The notes: generated from the sequence alone by a model not told the origin. A stretch of DNA of 64,000 nucleotides from JAEZBP01 sp963832725 (GCA_963832725.1 CAWHVG010000001.1:806001-870000), one strand, 5' to 3'. Positions 17,901 through 28,182 are shown, numbered from the stretch's first letter. Translations and numbers: made by a program.

Positions 17901-18613
17901 GCGCCCTGGCGGCGCTCCTCGCGCGCGTTCGAGCCGTGGAGTCGCTGGACACCTCGGCCCAGACCGCCGAACGGGAGCGCGCCCGCAACCCCGAAACGCG
18001 TGCGCGCCGTCGGGCCGACATCGACGCAGCCGTCACCACCGCCGAGCGCGTTCTCCGAGACGCGGAACAGCGGAACCACCCAGCGACGGCCGCCGCCGCG
18101 CGCTTCATGCTCGCCAACGCGCTGCTCGGTCGCGCATACGGGTACGAGGTGTTGGAAGACGCGCAGCGGGCGTTGGACCTCGCGCGGCGAGCGCGCGCCA
18201 GCTGGGATGCGATCGGCGGGGAGCAGGTCGTAGGTGCGTTGCTCGTCGTCGCGATCCTCGAGACGCAAGCGTCCTCGCCGGCGCTCCGAGCGGCCTTCGA
18301 CGAAAATCGCGAGCTCTCGCCCTCGCTCGTCATGCGGGAAGCGGTGGCGCAGGATCCCTCGCTCTCGGCGCGTTTGCGCGCCCTGCCGGAGGTGCACGAG
18401 GCTGCGCAGATCCGCGCCCAGACGGCGCGGGAGGAGCTCGGCATCGACGACGTGGTGCTGGCGGACATCAGCGGGCACGAGGAGCTTCGTCGAGCGGCGG
18501 CCCCCTGCCTCACGCGCCCCGATCTCCAGCATTCGCTGGAGCTGTCCGCGCTGCTGACCCCGGGTGATCCCGGCACCGCGGCGCGGAGGGCGGTGCTCGA
18601 TTCCGCGCGGTGA
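14951..18613 (+). CDS. Large TPR-repeat membrane protein with an N-terminal NGCGFGLYG motif domain
   Basis: The 1220-residue protein starts at ATG 14951 with GGAGAG nearby. Residues 1-180 are helical and TPR-like. Near residue 180 is a compact Cys/Gly/aromatic motif, INGCGFGLYG, followed by YCACLLFIPVFPLTAYRV, a pattern I associate with a small membrane-proximal domain found beside TPRs in other bacteria. A clear membrane helix follows (about 246-268, VLVVAAIALAILGGAATSYL). The remaining roughly 950 residues are tetratricopeptide/alpha-solenoid repeats rich in Ala, Arg and Glu (for example AEEVEQAGHADEALRRYQRV-like units). It is likely a scaffold facing one side of the inner membrane. Function unknown. 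Confidence 0.85.
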   Translation: MDAGDELTKAVEALGSALDRPNLEPDPKRSDWEPEAEALSALRRQVREDVLAPFAAGIEALDDLEPAHRERLRNHTAQLVAEAAAALHASGRRDAAAELLRAALDLEPTDATREELEAAERDPGGYTLLVLGRWHLRTGDMRKGDRVLSRSRRATRERALRRIMDKALNGPRPLTSGAPQLFRINGCGFGLYGSRDPWDNGSHVSTYCACLLFIPVFPLTAYRVINHGRSYTFLAKERLSPFARGYRVLVVAAIALAILGGAATSYLHSPSRLARVALDDAAEVEQAGHADEALRRYQRVVDEHPQADGDTTRAAAVGIVRVLIDRVEEPMTNARVDEAARIVRRYEALPSNARGGEAASLLATRLEAWAGELGDAPADRRAALRLVELGTSVAQGADRERLEASAAQLHTELARGLREDWPVEALHHYVGAGTPDALHEATAIVTSLDASLLEDADADVRRWRERATDAPEADAHVAELRRTLADWELDVNRAQALQTGDVEALAILHDERPDDQDASAELADARRGSGDVEAALALLTAYGHPGRLNARAQRALADCYVEQDRLEDADALLTRQVEAHLPALLSAQRAYDEAALRRSETLIANARAGLEPELERQLNGVTEQAQGQAIVDTWLRARLSSDAELASLRDAYMRESGVVPTVLTLGTIKLRRAQEATGDERAAMLSESERLFLAIRDEAEGVPAFHMSLGQVYHRLGRTEEGERELRGVLEAHDPMTSLQVGQTYRQLGLERRAREVAEDVYRQTQSATGEEAAVRSGAAMLLAVLSDELEDEETWLARASQDDPEVRIRLVSVRARRAARAGDLREADRLLADVVRHYDQNAESNPVAANNAAVAHEQRYLCTGDVQQLDQASRLLERSLRLEPDSALVVGNLAEQSAYRGQVRTLNRWVRTSVLRMGPGDAQSLLSVLREGPMAEQVRAALRDDPGLRRSRELTRQEEVLAPQRPRAWQREKAWDAAANDDGALAALLARVRAVESLDTSAQTAERERARNPETRARRRADIDAAVTTAERVLRDAEQRNHPATAAAARFMLANALLGRAYGYEVLEDAQRALDLARRARASWDAIGGEQVVGALLVVAILETQASSPALRAAFDENRELSPSLVMREAVAQDPSLSARLRALPEVHEAAQIRAQTAREELGIDDVVLADISGHEELRRAAAPCLTRPDLQHSLELSALLTPGDPGTAARRAVLDSAR

Positions 18614-18925
18614 AGCGCATCTCACGACCCAGCCTCGCCGAGCGCTGGGGTCCAGCCGTGGTCCGGCGTATCGAGGCGATACCACGTACCGTCGAGGAGC
18701 GACGGGCCGCCAATCCTGCCGGCGAGGCGACGGGAGAGGCCATGAGATGCGCTCCAGCAGTCCGTGCGGAGCGTCGACGGCGCTTCGCGTGTCCATCGCT
18801 GCCGTGGCGCGACGGCTCGGCGGGAGAGCCCCCGATGTGCCCCGACCGCTCGCCGCCGCGGCGCCAGCGATGCTGCACCGAGCCCCGGTGCGCGGAGGAC
18901 AGGCAGCTCGACGTCGCGCACACGC
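18614..18925. other. Intergenic region, no gene seen
   Basis: This 312-nt stretch lies between two convergent genes. A 115-codon frame from GTG 18610 exists but its composition (Arg/Cys/Pro-rich, no hydrophobic core) is that of a non-coding frame. No clear terminator hairpin with a T run was found. Confidence 0.5.
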
Positions 18926-21900
18926 TCAGCTCGGCAGGCTCAGCGAGAGCCTCTTGATCATCTTCGACAGCCCGTAGCGCGAGAGGCCGAGGAGCTCGGC
19001 GGCGCGGGTCTGGTTGCCGCCGGTTCGACTGAGCGCGGAGCGGATCAGCCGCCGCTCGAGCGCGTCGATCTGCCCCTTCAGGTCCAGCTCGTCGACGTTG
19101 GTCTCGTCTTCCTCGCCGCGGACCGGAGGCGAGAGGTGGGTCGGGTCGATGACCTCGTCGGCCAAGACCAGCGCCCGGCGCACCTCGTTCTCGAGCTGCC
19201 GCACATTGCCGGGCCAGGCGTAGGCGCGCAGCGCGTTCAGCGCGGCGCGGTCCACCCGCACGTCGCGCTCCGCCGCGTGACGCGCGAGGAAAGCCTGCAC
19301 CAGCGGCGCCACGTCCTCCGGCCGGTCGCGCAGCGGCGGCAGCTCCACCTGTACCACCGCGATGCGATAGAAGAGGTCCTCGCGGAAGCGGCGCTCGGCG
19401 ACCAACCGCTCCAGATCACGGTGGGTCGCGGCCACCACCCGCACGTCGACCCGCCGGCTCTGCTCGCCGCCGATCGGTCTGAGCTCACCGTCCTGCAGCA
19501 CGCGGAGGAGCTTCGCCTGCATCGGCTCGCTCATCTCGCCGATCTCGTCGAGGAAGAGCGTGCCGCCGTCGGCGATCTCGAAGAGCCCTCGACGCGCGCG
19601 GTCGGCACCGGTGAACGCGCCGCGCACGTGACCGAAGAGGGCACTCTCGAGCAGCGCATCCGGGATGGCGCTGACGTTCTCGCTCACGTACGCGCCGTCG
19701 CGCCGCGGGCTGGCGTCGTGGATGGCGCGGGCGACCAGCTCCTTGCCGGTCCCGCTCTCACCACGGACCAGCACCGGCGCGTCGGACACGGCCACGCGCT
19801 CGACCAGACGAAGCACGCGGCGCATCGGCTCGCTCTCGGCGACGATGCCCGCGAAAGCCGGCATCTCGGAGCGGCGCCGCAGCTCGCTCAGCTCGCGCTC
19901 CTGCGACTCGATGCGCGCGTGGAGGCGGGACCGGTCGCGCGCGAGCTTGCGGCGGTCGCGCCGCTCGCGGCGGAGCGCTTCGGCGGCCTCGAGCGCCCCC
20001 GCCGCGACCTCGGCCAGGGCCGTCGAGAGCTGCACGGTGGCCTCGTCGAACGCGCCCGGTCGCACGCGGTCGTCGACCAGGAGCGCCATCGCCCTCGAGC
20101 CGCGCAGCGGCAAGGGGAGCGCGAGCACCGAGCGGAGGGCCATCCGATGGACGCTGGCGGCGCGGTCGAGGCGCTCGTCGTGCAGCGCGTCGACGGTGAC
20201 CAGCGGCCGGCCGCCGTCGAGCACGCGCGCCGCGACCGACTCCGAAGGACGCTCGCCCTCCAAGTCGGCACCGAACGCGCGCGCGGCGAGCACCCGCAGC
20301 GATCCGTCCCGAGCACGCGAGACCAGAAAGCCGCGCTCGGCGTCCGCCAGCTCGACCGCCGCGTCCACGATGGCCTCGGCCAAGCGCGGCACGCGGGTCT
20401 CGCGAACGAGCCGCTTCGCATGGACCGCGAGCGCCCGCCACCGCGCGTCGGCCCCGTCGCGGGGCGCGGCGGGCGCGGCCCCGAGCGCGCGCTGGTAGGC
20501 CGGAACCTGCCGCAGCCGCGCCCGCGCCCGCACCGGCAGGGACGACGCCGCGCGATCGATGAGCGCCCTCGCCCGAGCCAAGCAGGCCTGTCCGTCGGCC
20601 GCTCGACCGGCCCGCTCGAAGACCTCCGCGCCGATCAGCTCCGCGCGCAGAGCGCTCTCCCAGCCGGCGTCCGTGGCGGCCCGGAGCGCCGCGTCCGCCG
20701 CTTGCTCCGCCTCCCGATCGCGGCCCGCGGCGAGCTCGACCCGCGCCCGCGCGATCGCGACCTCCGCACCGGCGCCGTCCAGCGACGCCAGCATCGCCCT
20801 CGCATCGTCGACCCGCCCGGCCAGCGCGCGTGCGATGGCCAAGCGCGCGACGACCGTGGCCTTCACCGGCGCGGGCACCGCGCCCTCGTCCCACGCCGCC
20901 ACGAGCGTGCGCTCCGCCGACTCGATCTTGCCCGCCCGCAGCGCGAGCTCGGCCTCGACCACCGCAGACAGCGCCGCCGCCGGCGCGTCGCCGACCTCCT
21001 CGGCCCACCGGCGGGCCCGGCGCACGGCGTCCCGTGCGAGATTGTCGTCGCCGACCAGCGCCGCGGCGTTGCCGAGGTTGTAGAGCGCGCGGGTGGCGTC
21101 ACCGCGGCGGCCGAGCTCGGCGAGCCTCCTCGCACCCTCGCGGAGGGCCTCGATGGCGGGCCCGGCCTCACCGCGCTCGAGGCGACCGAGCCCGACGTTG
21201 ACCAGGAAGCTGGCGGCCGCGTGGCGCTCGCCGGCCCGGTCGGCCAGCTCGAACGCCCGCTCGTAACGCGCCGCGCTCTCCTCCACCCGACCGGCGGCGG
21301 CGAGGACCACGCCCTCCGTGCCGATCGCGCGCGCCTCGGCCGCCGCGCCCGCCCGTCGGGCCAACGCCAGCGCGCGGCTGACCGCCACCCGGGCCTCGTC
21401 GGGTCGACCGGCCGCGAGCGCCGCGAACGCCCGCACCTCCGCCAGTCGGACCGATGCCGGTCCCTCCGGGTCATCCTTCGTCAGCGAGAGCGCGCGCTCC
21501 ACGTCACCGGCCGAGAGCGCCAGTCGCGCCAACACCGCCCGCGCGGCGCCGCTCGCCGAACCGGAGAGCGCCGCCCGCGCCTCCCTCTCCGCTCGCGCGC
21601 GGTCACCCGAGAGCCGGGCGAGCTCGGCCCGCGCGACGACGGCCTCGGGCTCGGTCGCGCCGCCGAGGAGCGCCAGCGCCTCCGTCTCCCGCGCGCGAGC
21701 TCGGAGCGCGTCCGCGGTGGCCAGGCGCAGCGCGAGCGGAGGCTCGTCGAGACAGGCGAGCGCCTCGGCACCGATGGCGGCAGCCCGCTCCGGATCCCCG
21801 GCTCGCCGGGCTTCCTCCATCGCCCGCGCAAAGCTCGTCGCCGACGCCTCCGTCTCGCCGAGGCTGACCCGGACGTGCGCGCTCGCGTAGGCGTCCAGCG

Positions 21901-23617
21901 GGACCGACGCCAGCCTCTCGGCGAGCGCGTTCTTCGCGGACCCATCGAGCGCCGCCAGGATCGAGCGGCTCACGTCCTCGCGGAGCGCGATCTTGCCGCG
22001 CGCCTCGTGTGCCAGCCCGAGCGCAAAGAGCGCCCGCGCCTGCTCCGCCGCGTCCTCGACGAGGCCGGCGGCGGGTGCCGCCGAAAGCGCACCGCCGGCC
22101 GCCGCCAAGAGCTCCGCGAGTCGCCGCGCGCCCGCCGGCACCGTGAAGCCCCCGATTCGCGCGCCGGCCGAGCTCCTCCAGCGCAGCGGGCCGAGAAGGA
22201 TTCGAGCCCCGCCTCGAAACCCTCCGCCACCAATCGACAGAGCCGGCCCGGCAGCCCCCCGCTGGCCGCCCGCGCGGCCGCCAGCAAGCCCGGCGCCGGA
22301 TCCAGCTCGAGCAGCTCCGCCGACAGAAGCCGGAGCGAGGCATCGTCGAGCGGTCCGAGCCGCACCGCGCGCACGCCTTCCGGCGGCTCGTCGAAGGGCT
22401 CCGCGATGACCGTCAGGCGCGATCCCTCCACGGCCGCCGCTTCGATCGCCGCCGTCCAGCCCTCCGCGTCGACGTGTGTCGCGCTCAGATGCACGAGCGC
22501 GTCGTGGCGGAGCCTCGGCACGCGCTCTCCGGTGACGCTCACGTAGGTCGGGACCCGCTGGCCTCGCTCGGCCCGCTCGCTCTGAAGGGCACGCACGGCC
22601 TCGCGGACCAGACGCGAGCGCCCCGCGCCGCTCGGCCCGGCGACCACCACCAGCCCCGGCTCTCGGATCGCCTCGACCAGCGCCGACAGCTCGTTCCGCC
22701 GCCCGACCAGCGGCCGCACTCCCGCCCGCGCGGCTCGCTCGGCCGGGCTCGGCGCGTCCGAGAGCGTGTCGACCTCCGGCACCTCCGCGCCGACCTCACT
22801 GGCCAGCGCGCTCAGCCTCAGCGCCACCTCGCGCGCGCTCGCCGGTCGATCCCCGGGTTGCTCGGCCAAGAGATTGCCGATCAACCGCCGGAGCGCGACC
22901 GGCACCGCGGCCGGCAGCTCGGCCGGGCTCGGCCGCGCCGTGAGCGACCTCGCGAGCGAGGCGGTGGTCCCCTCCGTGTCGAACGCGCTCTTGCCCGTCG
23001 AGAGCGCGTGGAGCGTGGCGCCGAGCGCGAAGAGATCCGTCGCGACCGAGCGCTCCCCCAGCCAAGCCTCGGGCGCGAGAAAGCCGGGCGTCCCCGACAC
23101 GGTGGCCGCCACACCGGGGGCGCGGGCGAGCCCGAGATTGATCAGCTTCGCGCCGGCCGGCTCGGGGACCACCACGTTGGCGGGCTTGACGTCGCCGTGG
23201 ACGAGACCCGCCGCGTGCACCGCGCTCAGCGCGCGGGCGACGGCGATGCCCACACCGACCGCGAAGCGCGCGCGCTCCTCGTCCGTCCGGAGCGCCTCCA
23301 CCGCTTCGGCCGCGCTCGCACCATCCACGTGCTCCTCGACCAGCGCCGCCGCGCCCGCGTCGAGCCGAAAGGGCGGTCCGAGCGGCTCGCGGAGGGTGAC
23401 CAGCTCGTACACCCGCGCCAGCCCCGGGTGTGCGACCGACGAGAGCAGCGACCACTCCCAGCTCAGGCGCGCCGAGTCCTCCGCCGAGACGATCTCTGAT
23501 GGCCCGCGTCCCACCCGCGACGCGGTCCTCCGCCAAGAGCACCCGGCCGCTCGCCCCTCGCCCGAGTTCCCTCAGGTGCGCGTATCGGCCCGCCAGCAGG
23601 GCCTCGCTCGCCAACAT
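18926..23617 (-). CDS. Ser/Thr kinase-like / ATPase / TPR / GAF / sigma-54 activator fusion (two frameshifts in the sequence)
   Basis: The parts form one protein of about 1560 residues. The N-terminal kinase-like domain has GRGASGRVL, HGDVKPANVV, INLGLA in place of DFG, and APEAW. A second ATPase region has GPSGAGRS, with Arg in place of the Walker Lys. A long helical TPR-like region leads to a GAF domain, a coiled coil, and a sigma-54 AAA+ domain with intact GESGTGKE, GAFTGA and GTLFLDEIGEM. A Fis-type helix-turn-helix (TRAAELLGLSRYGLSKMIKR) ends the protein. An extra base near 23496 splits the kinase N-lobe; removing it restores an Ala-Ile-Lys motif. A missing G near 22207-22210 breaks the frame again. 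The preferred start is ATG 23617; ATG 23644 is possible. Confidence 0.85.
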
Positions 23618-24070
23618 AGTTTCCGGCACGATGCGCCCTATCATGCACGTCCACCAACGAGATCGCCAACGCCGTGGACATCCATCGCGGCGTCGACAGA
23701 TGTCCGGCCGGGCCGGCAGGCAGCCCAGAGCCGATGCCTCGGGGGAGCGAGCCGGGACCTCGTGCGGGAGACGGGCGCGGACGCCGATGGCGAGGCGGCA
23801 CGCTGAGAACGGGCACCCCGTCGAGCCGAGCATCCGGGCGAGGCGCATCCGCGGCGCTGCCGCTCGCGGAGGTGCGGCCCCGGTCCAAGGTGGCCGGTCG
23901 ATTTCGCGATGGACCTGGAGTCGTATTCGGCGACTCACGACGGCAGGCGTGCTCGCTCCTCACCCGGACGCCGAGCACCCTCGTAGGGCATCGACGCAAT
24001 GGCAGACCGGAGTCTCGACATCGGCTGGAAACGAGCGCTTGCGCGTGGTTCCGAGCTAGGCTCGCCGGCG
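23618..24070. other. Divergent intergenic region, no gene seen
   Basis: This 453-nt stretch lies between the kinase/sigma-54 activator and the NamZ-type gene and must hold both promoters. No frame has protein-like composition, and I found no RNA gene, terminator or strong promoter match. No sigma-54 box (TGGCAC-N5-TTGC) was recognised. Confidence 0.5.
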
Positions 24071-25249
24071 ATGGCGAAGGTACGCACGGGGTTGGATCGA
24101 ATCGCGGGCGGCGATACTGCGGCGCTGGACGCGGTGCGCGGGCGGGCGGCGCTCTTGGCGCACCCGGCGAGCGTGGATTCGGGCCTCCGGCATGCGCGAT
24201 GGGTGCTGAAGGACGCCGGCGTGGAGCTGTCCGCGCTCTTCGGGCCCGAGCACGGCTACGGCGGCGAGGCGCAGGACATGATCGGCGTCGAGGACGCGCG
24301 CGATCCGGGCGGGCTGCCCATCCACTCGCTCTACGGCGCCACCGAGGAGGCGCTCTCCCCGCGCCCCGAGCAGCTCGAGGGCATCGACGTCTTGATCGTG
24401 GACCTGCAGGACGTCGGCAGCCGCTATTACACCTACGTCTGGACGGCGGCGCTCTCCATGCGCGCCGCGGCGGCCCGGGGCATCCGCACGGTCGTGCTCG
24501 ACCGCCCCAACCCGCTCGGCGGCGCGGTCGTCGAAGGAGCCCCCCAACGCCCCGGTCATCGGAGCTTCGTCGGCCTCTACGACGTCGCCGTCCGGCACGG
24601 GATGACCATCGGCGAGATCGCCTCCATGGTCCGCGCGCTCGAGGGCATCGACGAAGCGCTGCTCCACGTGGTGACGATGGAGGGCTGGTCGCGGGCGATG
24701 TACTTCGACGACACCGGCCTGCCCTGGGTCTTGCCGTCCCCGAACATGCCGACGCTCGACACCGCCCTCGTCTATCCCGGCGGCTGTCTGATTGAGGGGA
24801 CCGAGCTGACCGAGGGCCGCGGGCTGACCCGCCCCTTCGAGGTGTGGGGCGCGCCCGGCCTCGACGGTCGCGCGCTCGCCGAGGCGCTGACGATCGACGG
24901 CGCGGTCCTTCGCCCCTGCACCTTCCAGCCGACCTTCCAGAAGCACGGCGGGCAGATATGCGGCGGCGTGCAGGTGCACGTGACCGACCGCGCTCGCTTC
25001 GCGCCCTACGCGAGCTACCTGCGCCTGATCGCGAAGAGCGCGGAGCTGCTCGGCGAGCGCTTCGCGTGGCGGCACGCCCCCTACGAGTTCGTCAGCGAGG
25101 TGCCGGCCATCGATCTGCTCACGGGAGGCCCCGAGTACCGCGCGGTCGTGGAAGGCCGAGGCGCGCTCGAGGACGTGATCGCGGCCGAGGCGGCCGGCGC
25201 GGCGCGATTCGCCGAGACGCGTCGGCCGTGGCTCCTCTATACCGCATGA
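24071..25249 (+). CDS. NamZ-family (DUF1343) exo-beta-N-acetylmuramidase-like protein
   Basis: The 392-residue product matches the DUF1343 family, whose characterised member NamZ of Bacillus subtilis removes MurNAc from peptidoglycan fragments. Family landmarks are LLAHPASVDSGLRH, FGPEHGYGGEAQDM, LIVDLQDVGSRYYTY, DRPNPLGG, VEG, SPNMPTLDTALVYPG and EGTELTEGRGLTRPFE, in that order. Catalytic residues within FGPEHG and the DLQDVGSRYYTY block are retained. No signal peptide is evident from ATG 24071, so a cytoplasmic cell-wall recycling role is likely; the frame is open a further 24 codons upstream but that part is not hydrophobic. It is not linked to other recycling genes here. Confidence 0.92.
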   Translation: MAKVRTGLDRIAGGDTAALDAVRGRAALLAHPASVDSGLRHARWVLKDAGVELSALFGPEHGYGGEAQDMIGVEDARDPGGLPIHSLYGATEEALSPRPEQLEGIDVLIVDLQDVGSRYYTYVWTAALSMRAAAARGIRTVVLDRPNPLGGAVVEGAPQRPGHRSFVGLYDVAVRHGMTIGEIASMVRALEGIDEALLHVVTMEGWSRAMYFDDTGLPWVLPSPNMPTLDTALVYPGGCLIEGTELTEGRGLTRPFEVWGAPGLDGRALAEALTIDGAVLRPCTFQPTFQKHGGQICGGVQVHVTDRARFAPYASYLRLIAKSAELLGERFAWRHAPYEFVSEVPAIDLLTGGPEYRAVVEGRGALEDVIAAEAAGAARFAETRRPWLLYTA

Positions 25250-25390
25250 GGGTCGGCGCTCCGCGCGCGTGAGGGCTGCGATCCTCGCGGGGCCGGTGAC
25301 GGCGAGGCGTTTGGCGCGCGACCTCACGTACAAGCGGTGAAAGTGGGCCGAGTTATGGAGGCGACCGGTCACAGCCGCCTCAATCCACGC

Positions 25391-26580
25391 TCACGTCGAG
25401 CTGAAGCAGAGAGTGGCTCGGTTGTTGACGCACGTCTGCACGGTCGTGCTGGCGTCCAAGCAGGTCTGCAAGGTCATCTGCTGAGAACTACAAGTTCCGC
25501 CACCTGACAGACAGGTCTGGTACGCCTCGAATTGACTGGGGCAGGCCTCGTCGTCGCACGAAGCCTGCATCTGCCCGACACACGTCGCACAGTCCAGCGT
25601 GCCGGTCCCGCCACCCGGGAGCGCGACCGACGTGCTCGGCGTGGTATCGGCTCGGAGCGCGGAGCTGAAGCAGGTCGAATCGGTGCATGCGTTGACTGCG
25701 ACCAACGTCGCGTGACTGCAGCGCGGCAGGCACCCCGAAGGAAGCGGTGGGTAGGGCACGACGGAATCAGCGATGCTACACGAGCCCGTGGACGAGCCGA
25801 CGCAGGTGCCGCTCGAGCATGTCTGCCCCACGCCGCAGGCGTGTCCACAGCTACCGCAATTGTTCGGGTCGGAGGACACGGTAACGCAAGAGCCACCGCA
25901 GTAGGACTGCCCCGGGCAGGGATCGCAGCTGTTGAACCCCGAGCACCCGCCCGAGTCGAAGAAGTGAGCGCAGATGAGCGTCATCATGATGCTCGAGCTG
26001 TCGGTGCAGGTCAGGTTCACGGTGAGTCCGCACGAGGTGGCCTCGCCTTGCAAGCGCGTCGCTTCGGATTGGCAGGTGCACTGGTCCTGCGCGTCCGTCT
26101 GGGCCACACACGCGCTGGTGTCGCAAGCGTGCCCGCGGATACACGTGGCCTCGGTGGCCAGCGTCGCGGTGCAAGACGGATAGCTCTCCGCATCCGTCAG
26201 ACATTGGGAGTACTGAGACGGGCAGCCGGTCTGGAGCGGCGCGCAGGGATCGGTGACGATCATGCCGGCGTCTCCGCCACCACCGTCGCCACCACGACCG
26301 CCACCGCCGTCGCCCGCGCCGCCGGCGATGCAGGCGTTCAAGGCGTCCATCGCCGCGGTCTGGCATTGCGTGCTGCTCAGCGACTCGCACGGAAAAACGC
26401 CGCCCGTGGTCACACGAAATTCGCAGTTCCCGACGTCGTCACACCAGGTCTCGACCGCACCGCTTCCCGGTGGACACGGCGTCGAGCCCCTCATCGTCAG
26501 CGAAGCCCCCCGCGCGTATCACCACACCCCGTCAACGAAACGAAAACGAATAGAGCCCCCCAAAGCACGCCGCTCCGCAT
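25391..26580 (-). CDS. Cysteine-rich secreted lipoprotein (one-base frameshift after the signal peptide)
   Basis: The long frame (25391-26494) lacks a signal peptide, but an ATG at 26580 with AGGA upstream opens a different frame reading MRSGVLWGALFVFVSLTGC. This is a lipoprotein signal with an LTGC lipobox. One missing G in the six-base run at 26506-26511 would join it to the main frame. The mature protein of about 370 residues has dozens of cysteines in repeated C-x4-20-C spacing, a glycine-rich linker (GAGDGGGGRGGDGGGG), and one EGF/antistasin-like block (GSCVTVSSDPNNCGSCGHAC). Such proteins are typical of Polyangiales surfaces; the function is unknown. Confidence 0.75.
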
Positions 26581-27042
26581 CCCATCCTACCGGGTATCTT
26601 CGCGTAGACCGTCGGACATTTCGACGTAAACGTCAACAGCCGCTCTCACCGGACCGTGTCGCAGGGCCCTGAGGGTGGGCGTGACGCAGGATCCAGTGCG
26701 CAGCTCCCCGACGTCGTCGCACGACATCGCGTCGCTCCAGGTCACTGACAGCGCTGACGTTTCGCGCTCGGAGCGTCGCCCTCTGCGCGCGACGACTCGA
26801 CCGGCTCACCCACGGTCGAAGCGCGCGCTCCATCGCGCCTCTCCGACAACCACCAGGACGCCGGATTCTCGCCCTGGGGCGAGCTTTCTGGGAATTCAGC
26901 GACGAGGCTCGCTGGACGGATCCCGCGCCCAGCGCGGACGCTCGCGGCCGGCGTCCGCCCCGGGAGACGCGCTCGCGTTCGCAGAGCGCGTACCCAAACC
27001 GCTGGATGCTTCTCGCCCGCGCGGACGGTATCGTGGCGCGCC
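26581..27042. other. Divergent intergenic region, no gene seen
   Basis: This 462-nt stretch includes a locally AT-richer part at 26581-26640 next to the lipoprotein start, with a GACGTTTACGTC palindrome on the minus strand near 26610-26625. It may hold the lipoprotein promoter, but no convincing -10 box was found. No protein-like frame or RNA gene was recognised in the rest. Confidence 0.45.
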
Positions 27043-28182
27043 GTGGACGCGCTCGCCCATTCCCCCGCCGTGATGGGGAGCCCCACACCCTCACGCTCGC
27101 GCCGCATCGAGGGCGTGGACGTGGCGCGCGGGCTGGCGTCGCTGATCATGATCCAGGGGCACGCCTACGACGGCTGGGTGGCGCCGGCCGACAAGAGCAG
27201 CGCGGCGTATCTCTTCACGCGGCTGCTCGGCACGCTGCCGCTACCGGCGTTCCTGGTCCTGGCGGGAGCCGCCATCGTGCTCCGGGTCGAGGCGGCGCGG
27301 CGCAAGGGCGAGAGCGCTGGCCAGGTCCGCCGATCGGTCGCGCAGCGCGGCCTCTCGGTGCTGGCGTGGGGCTACGGCGTCAGCGTCGTCTACGCGCTGA
27401 TGGACGGATCCCGCGGGCTCGATACGCTGCTCCGGGCCGACGTGCTGCACGTGATCGGCCTCTCCATCATGGCCTTCGCGCTCCTCTGCATCCGGGGCAC
27501 GAGCACGCCAGAAAAGCGATATCTCGTGCGCGGGGCGCTGGTGTTGGCGATCGTCCCGACCGCGCTCTGTCCCTGGCTGAGCCCGCTCGGCGCCGACGTG
27601 AGCGGTCCGGCGCGCTACCTGGTCGCGCTCTTCGTGGACGTGCCCTCGGTGACGGTGATGCCCTTCGTGCCGCTCGCGTCCTGGCTCGCGTTCGGCGCGC
27701 TGGGCGCGCTGGCCATGCTGCGGGCGCGCGAGCGTGCCGGTGGCACTCCGAGCCGCGCCGGCGCCCCGACCCGCTTCTTCGTGCTGCTCGGGCTGAGCAC
27801 GCTGACGACCGCGGCGCTCGCGAGTTGGCTGACGCCGCGGGTCGTGGAGGCGCTCGGCGGGACGCTCAGCCGAGCCCATCCCGCCGTCTGGCTCAACGTG
27901 GTCGATCTCGGCGCGCGCGGCCTCTTGGTCCTGGCGATTGGCGCGCTGGCGACGACGCATCTGCCGGCCCGAGCCCGCGCCGTGCTGGTGCGGCTCGGTC
28001 GCGGCTCGTTGGTCGCCTACGTCTTCCACATCCCCTTCTGCTACGGCCGGCTCGGCGAAGCCGTCCGCGGCCGGCTCGACATGGGCAGCGCGACGGTGTT
28101 GGTGGCGCTCCTGATGCTCGCCTCCTGGCTGGCCGTGTGGGCGCGCGACAGCCTGCGAGCCCGCGCGCTCACCGCAACCTGA
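27043..28182 (+). CDS. Polytopic membrane acyltransferase-like protein (DUF1624/HGSNAT type)
   Basis: The 379-residue product has about nine to ten hydrophobic helices. It opens with the pattern RIEGVDVARGLASLIMIQGH, in which Asp, Arg-Gly and His match the start of the DUF1624/heparan-glucosaminide N-acetyltransferase-like family. Those proteins move acyl groups across the membrane onto sugars. A second polar site, FHIPFCYGRLG, lies near the C-terminus. The substrate is unknown. The start is uncertain: GTG 27043, GTG 27070 and ATG 27073 are all possible, with no strong ribosome-binding site. It has no operon partner in the window. Confidence 0.75.
   Translation: MDALAHSPAVMGSPTPSRSRRIEGVDVARGLASLIMIQGHAYDGWVAPADKSSAAYLFTRLLGTLPLPAFLVLAGAAIVLRVEAARRKGESAGQVRRSVAQRGLSVLAWGYGVSVVYALMDGSRGLDTLLRADVLHVIGLSIMAFALLCIRGTSTPEKRYLVRGALVLAIVPTALCPWLSPLGADVSGPARYLVALFVDVPSVTVMPFVPLASWLAFGALGALAMLRARERAGGTPSRAGAPTRFFVLLGLSTLTTAALASWLTPRVVEALGGTLSRAHPAVWLNVVDLGARGLLVLAIGALATTHLPARARAVLVRLGRGSLVAYVFHIPFCYGRLGEAVRGRLDMGSATVLVALLMLASWLAVWARDSLRARALTAT

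Noticed and set aside
18610..18957. A 115-codon plus-strand gene after the TPR protein (GTGA overlap)
   Set aside because: Its sequence is Arg/Cys/Pro-rich without structure, and it overlaps the convergent sigma-54 activator gene end.
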